Shown here piece after piece: positions 1-5,525 of a stretch of 5,525 nucleotides of DNA. The DNA is from an uncultured Prevotellaceae bacterium (GTDB lineage: Bacteria; Bacteroidota; Bacteroidia; Bacteroidales; Muribaculaceae): assembly GCA_900556245.1 (NCBI GenBank), contig USOC01000091.1:1-5525 (forward strand). Direction: 5' to 3'. The position numbers were made by a program, and so were the translations under genes. Positions within the stretch are counted from its first letter, which is position 1; each line of letters starts with the position of its first letter. The notes below the pieces were generated by a model. The model saw only the letters and a program-made list of their open reading frames with translations, made no database searches and had not been told where the DNA came from.

Positions 1-2303
1 ATTGCGTGGTTGTTGATGCGCCAGCCCTTCTTGCCGACGGGAGATGAATACATCACCATCCCATGCACCGACAACACACCGTCGACGTTCGCATAAGTCG
101 TCGTCTGTCCTCCGGTTTCCTTGTCGTAGACTGTGTTTGAGACAATGCTGTTTTGCGTCACCGTCGTCGTGGCAAAAGCCATGATGCTACGCTGGTGCTC
201 CTGATTGAAATTGTTGTAGCGAAGCATGATGCGATGGTTGAACGACGGAAGCAAATCAGGATTACCGATTACGACACGCATTGGGTCGGAATAGTCTGGT
301 ACCGGCTGCAGCTGAGTCATGGACGGTGCCGACGACGATCCCCGATAGTCAAGAGCCAGACTGCTGGTCTTCGTAAGCGTATAGCGGAAACGCATGAACG
401 GCGCAAAATTCCACACCCAGTTTTCAGGGATATTCTTCGCGCTGTTGAGCAGATTCTCGCTCCGCATCATTGTCGGCTCCACGGAGAATCCCGCATCCAG
501 ACGGTAGGTCTTACGCGTCTGCCGGAAACCCAGGCGAAGCGACTGCGTGAAGCGGTCGTTGCGAAAACGGTTGCTCTGTTCTTCATCAAGCACTCCGGTT
601 TCCTCGGCTATTACGTTTGCGACCACAGGGTTCGTAACGATTCCAAACTGATTCTCAAGCAAATCGAGCGTCTTCATGGTGCTGTACGAACGGTCGACGT
701 TATACACCAGCTTGTCTGCATTGTTGAAATAATAGTTCATCCTATAAGCGAAAGTCAGGAATCGGGCATTTTTGATGTTTCCCAACGGCTCTGTCCAAGT
801 CAGGCGCGCCCCCACCTGATTGGTCCACTGCCGGTTGTCGGCATACTGGTCGCGCACTTCGTCATCCTCCGGAACCAGAAAAAACTTATTGACAGAATAA
901 GTTGATTCATCCTCTTTCGTATTGCTGAATTTATAGGTCAGCTGCGTGCTGAACGAGCGGCCCGGCCGATTGCGGAATTTATAGTTGTAGACTACCTGAC
1001 CGCCAATATCATAGCTCGTCCCCTCGCTGGCAACTGCGTTTGAAGTCTCGTTAACTGCCGTCCGATTGGCGTCGCCGGCATTCAACCGCGACGTTTCATT
1101 TTTTTCCGAATCGTTGACACTCAGCATAAAAGACGGACGAAAATCAAACGTATTAGACGAGTCGGCCTGCCAACGGAGCCTGAAGTTTCCATTGAAGTTA
1201 TGACTGCGGTCGCGCGAGGCACTCGTCGATTTTTCGAACGACGTGGAATCATTGAAAAGATACTGCTTGTCCGACTTTCTGTCGGTGCGCTGATTGGAAT
1301 GGGAATACATCACGTCACCGCCGATGCGGAAAATCTCTTCGTTTCCCACATTGAAATTGAAGCCGACACTTTGCGAATCGTTGACGCCATTGATGCCGCG
1401 AAAACCTCTGAACCGTCCGGCTCCGGGCATCGAAAAGCCCATCTGATTGATGTTGTTCGCACCGCCGAGAATGCTGAACTGGTTGTCGTTGACAAAACGG
1501 TTCACCATAAAATTGGCACTATAGCGGTCGTCCGTACCGTAGCCGGCAGTCACATTGCCGAACCAACCCTGTTTCATTCCTTTCTTTACCGTGAGATTGA
1601 TAACAGTTTCTTCTTCGCCGTCGTCTACCCCCGTAAGACGGGCAAGGTCGCTTTTACGGTCGACCACCTGGAGCTTGTCGACCATGTCGACCGGAATGTT
1701 TTTCGAAGCCACCTTCGCATCATCGGAAAAAAACTCCTTGCCATCGACCAGTATTTTAGTAATTTCCTTGCCCTGCGCCGTAATCTTTCCTTCGCTGTCG
1801 ACTTCGACACCCGGCAAACGCTTCAGCAAATCTTCAACCACCGCATTGGGCTGGGTCTTATAGGATGCGGCATTGTATTCGACCGTGTCCTGCATCACCT
1901 TCACCTCCGCACGCACGCCGACCACCTCGGCCTCTTTCAGCAGCACGGAGTTTTCCGACAAGGCGATGTCGCCCAAATCGACCGCCGCCGAACGTGACTC
2001 AACCGACACCTCTCTGCGAAGCGGACTATAGCCCACATAGGCAGCTTCAAGCGTATATTTTCCGCGGGCAACACCTGTGATGCGGAAACGTCCGTCCGTA
2101 TCACAGATGACGCCTTTCACCGATGTCGTATCGCGCTGTGCGACAAGGCGCACCGTAGCGCTGATAAGCGCCGACTTGTCCTTGCTGTCCACCAACCTGC
2201 CTTTCACCTCTCCTCCGACAGCAATAAATCCGGTCAGAAACAGCAGCAGACACAACGTCAATTCCCTTACGCTTTTTTCCTTAAAATGTCTCTTTATCAT
2301 CAT
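1..2303 (-). CDS. Outer membrane beta-barrel / TonB-dependent-receptor-like protein with N-terminal carboxypeptidase-regulatory domain (3' end cut by window)
   Basis: The minus strand is open without a stop from the ATG at 2303-2301 to the left edge, giving 767 codons plus two bases. Residues 1-30 form a signal peptide: basic start (MMIKRHFKEK), then a hydrophobic core (LTLCLLLFLTGFIAV). Residues 32-117 read as a CarboxypepD_reg-like beta-sandwich (GEVKGRLVDS, DTDGRFRITGV, GKYTLEAAYVGY). Residues 120-240 resemble a TonB-receptor plug (VVEDLLKRLPGVEVDSEGKI, ITKILVDGKEFF, ETVINLTVKKG). The rest is aromatic/polar alternating strand sequence with Asn/Gly-rich loops, as in the OMP_b-brl_3 barrel family. 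It should sit in the outer membrane; the substrate cannot be told. Such proteins are commonly around 900 residues or more, so the C-terminal strands lie outside. No SusD-like partner is visible. An A-rich leader (AAAAAAGAAAT) precedes two adjacent ATG codons (2303 and 2300), either of which could be the start. Family assignment is firm, function is not. Confidence 0.9.
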   Translation of the reverse strand, partial: MMIKRHFKEKSVRELTLCLLLFLTGFIAVGGEVKGRLVDSKDKSALISATVRLVAQRDTTSVKGVICDTDGRFRITGVARGKYTLEAAYVGYSPLRREVSVESRSAAVDLGDIALSENSVLLKEAEVVGVRAEVKVMQDTVEYNAASYKTQPNAVVEDLLKRLPGVEVDSEGKITAQGKEITKILVDGKEFFSDDAKVASKNIPVDMVDKLQVVDRKSDLARLTGVDDGEEETVINLTVKKGMKQGWFGNVTAGYGTDDRYSANFMVNRFVNDNQFSILGGANNINQMGFSMPGAGRFRGFRGINGVNDSQSVGFNFNVGNEEIFRIGGDVMYSHSNQRTDRKSDKQYLFNDSTSFEKSTSASRDRSHNFNGNFRLRWQADSSNTFDFRPSFMLSVNDSEKNETSRLNAGDANRTAVNETSNAVASEGTSYDIGGQVVYNYKFRNRPGRSFSTQLTYKFSNTKEDESTYSVNKFFLVPEDDEVRDQYADNRQWTNQVGARLTWTEPLGNIKNARFLTFAYRMNYYFNNADKLVYNVDRSYSTMKTLDLLENQFGIVTNPVVANVIAEETGVLDEEQSNRFRNDRFTQSLRLGFRQTRKTYRLDAGFSVEPTMMRSENLLNSAKNIPENWVWNFAPFMRFRYTLTKTSSLALDYRGSSSAPSMTQLQPVPDYSDPMRVVIGNPDLLPSFNHRIMLRYNNFNQEHQRSIMAFATTTVTQNSIVSNTVYDKETGGQTTTYANVDGVLSVHGMVMYSSPVGKKGWRINNHA

Positions 2304-2321
2304 ATTTCTTTTTTGCGGTAT

Positions 2322-2351
2322 CAAAAGTAGTTAAAAGTGAAGGAATTTCAA
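2322..2351 (-). promoter_or_regulatory. Bacteroidota-type promoter for the barrel gene
   Basis: Read on the minus strand, there is TACTTTTG (complement of 2322-2329), an exact match to the TAnnTTTG -7 consensus of the primary Bacteroidota sigma factor. A TTG -33 element (complement of 2349-2351) precedes it with a 19-base spacer, which is the expected distance. The -7 box ends 18 bases before the ATG at 2303, so transcription would start about a dozen bases upstream of the coding sequence, giving a short leader. Assignment rests on consensus match and position only. Confidence 0.7.
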
Positions 2352-2382
2352 TCACAAAATCGACAAAACGGGGATTTGTCCG

Positions 2383-2390
2383 TATATTTG
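2383..2390 (+). promoter_or_regulatory. Probable -7 element (TATATTTG) for the ABC exporter operon
   Basis: TATATTTG matches the Bacteroidota -7 consensus TAnnTTTG and lies 25 bases before the exporter ATG at 2416. No TTG -33 element is present at the usual 19-21 base spacing; that stretch reads AAAATCGAC. The promoter may therefore be weak or rely on the -7 box alone. The leader would be short, A/T-rich and lack a GGAGG site, which is normal for this phylum. Confidence 0.5.
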
Positions 2391-2415
2391 CAATTAATTT
2401 AATTTAATTTTAGAA

Positions 2416-4200
2416 ATGAAGGATTTCATCGTCATACTGAGGCGTTTCGTACCGCCCTATAAAAAGTACCTGTTTCTCAACATCTTCTTCAACATTCTGG
2501 CAGCGTTTCTGACGCTTTTCTCCTTTGCGCTCATTATTCCGATTCTGGAAATGCTGTTTATGGGCGACAAAGGCGTTGTCTACCACTATATGTCGATGAA
2601 CGACGGCTCGCTGAAAGATGTGGCTATCAACAACTTCTACTATACCGCCTATTTCTGTAAAATGGAATTCGGTCCGACCGGACTCAAGACAGGAGCCACC
2701 TACCTGAGCGCATATTTCCTCATCCCCATCCGCGCCGGAATCGTACGCGACATCCGCAACTACGTCTACGACAAAATCGTTGCGCTGCCTATCGGATTCT
2801 TCACCAGCGAGCGCAAAGGCGACGTTATGGCTCGCATGTCGGGCGACGTGGCGGAAGTGGAGAATTCCATCATGGCATCTCTCGACATGATGTTCAAAAA
2901 CCCGATTATGATTATCGTGTGCCTCAGCATGATGATTGTCATCAGCTGGCAGCTGACACTCTTTGTGTTCATCCTCCTGCCCGTAGCAGGACTGGTGATG
3001 GGACGCATTGGGAAACGGCTGAAACGCACTTCGCTGGTCGGGCAGCAGCAATGGGGCGCACTGATGGCATCCATTGAGGAAACGTTGGGAGGACTGCGCA
3101 TCGTCAAGGCCTTCAACGCCGAACACAAGTTGAGCGCACGCTTCCACGGAGAAAACCACCAGTATTACAAGACTTCCAACCGAATCAACCGCCGCCAGTC
3201 GCTTGCCCACCCGATGAGCGAGTTTCTCGGTACACTGACCATAGCCATCGTCCTTTGGTTTGGCGGAACGCTGATTCTGTCCGGCAACAACATCATCGAC
3301 GCACCGACATTCATCTACTACATGGTGATTTTCTACAGCATCATCAATCCTGCCAAAGATCTTTCGAAAGCGGCCTACGCCATTCAGAAAGGACTGGCTT
3401 CAATGGAGCGCGTCGACAAGATTCTCAGTGCTGACAACCCGATTAAAGATCCGAAAAATCCGAAACCGATACCCGGAAACCATTGCGACATCCGCTACGA
3501 ACATATCCGGTTCCGCTACGGTCAGGACTGGGTCATCGACGACGTGTCGCTCGACATCCCCTTTGGCAAGACGGTGGCTTTGGTCGGGCAGTCCGGCTCC
3601 GGAAAATCGACCTTGGCCGACCTGCTGCCCCGTTTCTACGACGTGAACGAAGGAAAAATCACGATTGGCGGCACCGACATTCGCGACTTCCGGGTGAAAG
3701 ACCTCCGCGCCCTGATGGGGAACGTCAACCAAGAGGCTATACTATTCAACGACAGTTTCTTCAACATCACTTTCGGCGTCGAAAGCGCAACGAAAGAGCA
3801 GGTGATTGAAGCTGCAAAGATTGCCAACGCCCACGAGTTTATCATGGCATCCGAAGAAGGATACGACACCAACATCGGCGACCGCGGATGCCGGCTTTCG
3901 GGCGGACAGCGGCAACGCATCAGCATCGCACGGGCAATTCTCAAAAACCCGCCGTTGCTCATACTCGACGAAGCGACTTCCGCCCTCGACACGGAAAGCG
4001 AACGACTCGTGCAGGAAGCGCTTGACCGACTGATGAAAAACAGGACGACACTCGTCATTGCACACCGTCTGTCCACCATCAAAAATGCCGACCAGATTTG
4101 CGTGATGCATGAAGGAAAAATAGTCGAACGAGGGACACACGACGAACTGATTGCTCTCAACCGCTATTACAAGCGCTTGGTCGACATGCAGAAATTCTAA
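2416..4200 (+). CDS. MsbA-like type I ABC exporter half-transporter (fused permease and ATPase)
   Basis: This 594-residue protein has a membrane domain (about 1-330) followed by a nucleotide-binding domain (about 355-594), so it should work as an inner-membrane homodimer. ATPase motifs are complete: A-loop Tyr368, Walker A GQSGSGKST (391-399), Q-loop Gln439, X-loop NIGDRG (486-491), signature LSGGQRQR (494-501), Walker B LLILDE (514-519) with catalytic Glu519, D-loop SALD (522-525) and H-loop His550. Hydrophobic segments lie near 18-44, 162-178, 180-197, 268-289 and 297-315. The expected second helix is short: only about 94-105 is clearly apolar. The sequence LPIGFF followed by RKGDVMARMSGDV (124-145) is typical of the MsbA/lipid-flippase group, so lipid or lipid A-core export is plausible, but related multidrug or peptide exporters cannot be excluded. 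The start follows the A/T-rich leader TTTTAGAAATG. It is likely cotranscribed with the gene that begins 14 bases downstream. Confidence 0.93.
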   Translation: MKDFIVILRRFVPPYKKYLFLNIFFNILAAFLTLFSFALIIPILEMLFMGDKGVVYHYMSMNDGSLKDVAINNFYYTAYFCKMEFGPTGLKTGATYLSAYFLIPIRAGIVRDIRNYVYDKIVALPIGFFTSERKGDVMARMSGDVAEVENSIMASLDMMFKNPIMIIVCLSMMIVISWQLTLFVFILLPVAGLVMGRIGKRLKRTSLVGQQQWGALMASIEETLGGLRIVKAFNAEHKLSARFHGENHQYYKTSNRINRRQSLAHPMSEFLGTLTIAIVLWFGGTLILSGNNIIDAPTFIYYMVIFYSIINPAKDLSKAAYAIQKGLASMERVDKILSADNPIKDPKNPKPIPGNHCDIRYEHIRFRYGQDWVIDDVSLDIPFGKTVALVGQSGSGKSTLADLLPRFYDVNEGKITIGGTDIRDFRVKDLRALMGNVNQEAILFNDSFFNITFGVESATKEQVIEAAKIANAHEFIMASEEGYDTNIGDRGCRLSGGQRQRISIARAILKNPPLLILDEATSALDTESERLVQEALDRLMKNRTTLVIAHRLSTIKNADQICVMHEGKIVERGTHDELIALNRYYKRLVDMQKF

Positions 4201-4214
4201 TTTCTTGAAAATAA

Positions 4215-4799
4215 ATGATACGCATCGCCATACTTGCTTCCGGCAACGGAACAAACGCCGAAAATCTTGCCCGACACTATGCCGGACGTTCTGATGCCCA
4301 AATAGCGCTCCTGCTCACCGACAGACCGAATGCTGCTGTCACCGAACGCATGCGTCCGTTTGCCGTCGAATCGCTGTGCTTCGAGAGAAAAGAATGGCGG
4401 GATAATCCGCAAGCCATCCTCGAAACGCTCGCTACCAGACAGATCGACCTGATTGTGCTGGCTGGATTCCTATCGTTTGTCCATCCCTGCATAGTGAAGG
4501 CTTTTGAAGGACGGATTGTCAATATCCACCCGTCCCTGCTGCCCAAATTCGGAGGCAAGGGAATGTGGGGAATGAACGTGCACCGCGCCGTCATTGACGC
4601 AGGAGAACAAGAAAGCGGCATCACCGTACACCTTGTTTCCGATGAAGTCGACGGAGGAAAAGTCCTTGCCCGCTTCAAATGTGACGTTACCGCAGACGAC
4701 ACCCCGGAGTCCTTGGCGCAGAAAGTGCACCGACTCGAATACCGGCATTTCCCGCAAGTCATCGACCAACTGATTGACGAATATTTAAAAACAGCTAAA
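4215..4799 (+). other. purN: PurN domain: phosphoribosylglycinamide formyltransferase 1
   Basis: This part of the fused frame transfers the formyl group of 10-formyltetrahydrofolate to glycinamide ribonucleotide, the third step of purine synthesis. Visible motifs are the N-terminal phosphate-binding loop ASGNGTN (8-14), the AGF segment (83-85), and NIHPSLLPKF (103-112), which holds catalytic Asn103 and His105 (equivalent to E. coli Asn106 and His108). GGKGMWGMNVHRAV (113-126) and SGITVHLVSDEVDGG (134-148) follow, with Asp146 matching E. coli Asp144. All three catalytic residues are present, so the domain should be active. The conserved core ends near LEYRHFPQVI (174-183), where free-standing PurN proteins also end. 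Residues 184-195 are a short, charged linker-like tail ending in TAK. Confidence 0.95.
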
Positions 4800-5525
4800 A
4801 TGACCGACGTAAAAGACATCAAAATAGAAGACTACAACTATCCGCTGCCCGACGAACGGATTGCAAAACACCCGCTCGCCGAACGCGACCAATGCAAACT
4901 GCTGCTTTACCAAAACGGCGAAATATCCGAACATGTGTTCAACGAAATAGCAGCATTGCTGCCGGAGAAGTCTACGCTTGTCTACAACAATACGCGCGTC
5001 ATCAATGCCCGCCTGCGTTTCCGCAAGCCGGGGGGAGGTGCTGTCATAGAGATTTTCTGCCTCGAACCGCTTGCCCCGCTCGACTATGCCTTGTCGTTTG
5101 CCTCCACCGGCCAATGCGAATGGCTTTGCTTCGTCGGCAACTCCAAACGCTGGAAATCCGGGAAACTGGAAATGGCACTCATCATCGATGGGAAGGAAAC
5201 CGTCCTGTGCGCCGAACGCGACGGGCAAAGCGGCAACGCCTTCCGCATCCGCTTTTCATGGAACAACCCTGACACCACGTTTGCATCCATCCTCGACGCC
5301 ATAGGCGAAATCCCCATACCCCCCTACCTGAACAGGAACACCGAACCATCCGATTCTTCCGACTACCAGACAGTCTACTCCCACATCGAAGGCTCCGTAG
5401 CGGCTCCGACAGCAGGACTCCACTTCACGGGAAAAACTCTTGCCGACATCGACGCCCGCGGCATTGCTCGCTGCGAGCTGACTCTGCACGTCGGCGCAGG
5501 CACTTTCCAACCGGTGAAATCCGAC
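4215..5525 (+). CDS. purN-queA: PurN-QueA fusion: GAR formyltransferase joined in frame to SAM:tRNA ribosyltransferase-isomerase-like domain (3' end cut by window)
   Basis: From the ATG at 4215 the frame stays open to the right edge (437 codons). Residues 1-195 are a full PurN and residues 196-437 are the N-terminal part of a QueA-family protein. Codons 190-197 read TAT TTA AAA ACA GCT AAA ATG ACC, so no stop lies between the parts. Met196 (4800-4802) corresponds to the normal QueA start. The predicted cytosolic protein would combine GAR formylation in purine synthesis with a late step of queuosine tRNA modification. The leader TTGAAAATAA is A-rich, and the gene starts 14 bases after the ABC exporter stop, suggesting one operon. 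I know of no described PurN-QueA fusion. The alternatives are internal initiation at 4800, frameshifting at the junction, or a base error in the A5 run at 4787-4791. The family calls are certain; that the product is one chain is likely but unproven. Confidence 0.85.
   Translation, partial: MIRIAILASGNGTNAENLARHYAGRSDAQIALLLTDRPNAAVTERMRPFAVESLCFERKEWRDNPQAILETLATRQIDLIVLAGFLSFVHPCIVKAFEGRIVNIHPSLLPKFGGKGMWGMNVHRAVIDAGEQESGITVHLVSDEVDGGKVLARFKCDVTADDTPESLAQKVHRLEYRHFPQVIDQLIDEYLKTAKMTDVKDIKIEDYNYPLPDERIAKHPLAERDQCKLLLYQNGEISEHVFNEIAALLPEKSTLVYNNTRVINARLRFRKPGGGAVIEIFCLEPLAPLDYALSFASTGQCEWLCFVGNSKRWKSGKLEMALIIDGKETVLCAERDGQSGNAFRIRFSWNNPDTTFASILDAIGEIPIPPYLNRNTEPSDSSDYQTVYSHIEGSVAAPTAGLHFTGKTLADIDARGIARCELTLHVGAGTFQPVKSD
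4784..4798 (+). other. Possible -1 frameshift site (T TTA AAA) and -1 frame stop at the PurN/QueA junction
   Basis: In the reading frame the bases are T TTA AAA (4784-4790), matching the X XXY YYZ slippery pattern. After a -1 slip the next codons would be AAC AGC TAA, so translation would stop at 4796-4798, just before the ATG at 4800, and release a PurN of normal size. No strong hairpin or pseudoknot is evident in the A-rich 60 bases downstream, and no internal Shine-Dalgarno sequence lies upstream. A chance match is therefore quite possible. Confidence 0.3.
4800..5525 (+). other. queA: QueA-family domain (N-terminal 242 residues), Bacteroidota paralogue type
   Basis: QueA moves the ribosyl part of S-adenosylmethionine onto preQ1 in tRNA to form epoxyqueuosine. 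Family hallmarks, in fused-protein numbering, are DYNYPLPDERIAKHP (206-220), NNTRVINAR (258-266), GEIPIPPYLNR (364-374), DYQTVYS (383-389), GSVAAPTAGLHFT (393-405) and LTLHVGAGTFQPV (422-434). The middle part, WLCFVGNSKRWKSGKL (303-318), differs from the classical W-x-V-L-V form. With the IEDYNYPLPDERIAK start, this recalls a second QueA-like protein of about 400 residues that I remember from Bacteroidota genomes. Its substrate may not be identical to that of classical QueA. About 160-170 C-terminal residues lie beyond the window. Confidence 0.9.

Larger units (their letters stand above)
2304..2415. promoter_or_regulatory. Divergent AT-rich intergenic region between the barrel gene and the ABC exporter gene
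   Basis: This 112-base region separates two head-to-head genes and must hold the start signals of both. It carries a good minus-strand promoter (2322-2351) and a plus-strand -7 element (2383-2390). The last part, 2391-2412, is a run of imperfect TTAAT/AATTT repeats that becomes the A/T-rich leader of the exporter gene. I saw no convincing operator palindrome, riboswitch or small open reading frame. Confidence 0.7.

Noticed and set aside
153..905. Plus-strand open frame of 250 codons
   Set aside because: It lies antisense to the strongly recognisable barrel gene; its translation is rich in His/Arg/Ile with no family resemblance and it has no promoter or plausible leader.
1200..1997. Plus-strand open frame of 265 codons
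   Set aside because: It is antisense to the plug and early barrel region of the minus-strand gene, whose frame is continuous and conserved. It looks like a mirror of that gene's codon bias.
2391..2412. TTAAT/AATTT short repeats as a tandem-repeat switch or attachment site
   Set aside because: Imperfect, short and simple A/T sequence that fits an ordinary Bacteroidota leader; no mobile element genes are nearby.
2410..3210. Minus-strand open frame of 266 codons within the exporter gene
   Set aside because: It is antisense to the ABC exporter membrane domain, with a His/Asp/Glu-rich translation without domains. The sense strand has clear family motifs.
4201..4214. Possible terminator between the exporter and purN-queA
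   Set aside because: The 14-base gap has no inverted repeat or T-run after a stem; it is best read as an intra-operon spacer with an A-rich leader.
3742..4254. Minus-strand open frame over the exporter 3' end
   Set aside because: It runs antisense through the Walker B, signature and H-loop coding region and across the short gap to purN, with no recognisable product.
5028..5040. G-rich run (CCGGGGGGAGGTG) as a frameshift or internal ribosome site
   Set aside because: QueA homology continues in the same frame on both sides (NARLRFRKPGGGAVIEIF), and no start codon follows at a useful distance.
1..5525. CRISPR array, tRNA/rRNA genes, insertion sequences
   Set aside because: No regularly spaced repeats, no transposase-like translation and no tRNA or rRNA sequence were seen on either strand.

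Overview
The window looks like a chromosomal segment from a member of the Bacteroidales, most likely Prevotellaceae-like. This rests on four things: a carboxypeptidase-regulatory-domain/outer-membrane beta-barrel protein of a type abundant in Bacteroidota, promoters of the Bacteroidota TAnnTTTG type, A-rich leaders in place of GGAGG ribosome binding sites, and a QueA-like protein of a type I associate with Bacteroidota. Base composition is close to balanced in the genes and AT-rich between them. The genus is a guess.

Layout: (1) 1-2303, minus strand: a long outer-membrane beta-barrel/TonB-receptor-like gene, complete at its N-terminus and cut by the left window edge. (2) 2304-2415: a 112-base AT-rich divergent intergenic region with a good Bacteroidota promoter on the minus strand and a -7 box on the plus strand. 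(3) 2416-4200, plus strand: a half-size type I ABC exporter (MsbA-like, fused membrane and ATPase domains) with all ATPase motifs intact but an apparently shortened second membrane segment. (4) 4215-5525, plus strand: one uninterrupted reading frame that starts as glycinamide ribonucleotide formyltransferase (PurN, residues 1-195) and continues without a stop into an S-adenosylmethionine:tRNA ribosyltransferase-isomerase-like domain (QueA family, from residue 196). It is cut by the right edge.

The most notable item is the in-frame PurN-QueA junction. The two enzymes are normally separate. Here the PurN part ends at its usual place, a short linker follows, and the QueA part begins at an ATG (4800) that would be its own start in other genomes. 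Both other frames have stop codons at the junction. The sequence there contains a T TTA AAA slippery heptamer, from which a -1 shift would terminate PurN just before the QueA ATG. Possible explanations are a real bifunctional protein, a dnaX-like shift giving free PurN, or a one-base error in the A5 run. The pairing is biochemically plausible: PurN feeds purine synthesis and therefore GTP, the precursor of queuosine, while QueA acts late in queuosine synthesis. The plus-strand genes are 14 bases apart and probably form one operon; no terminator is visible anywhere in the window.
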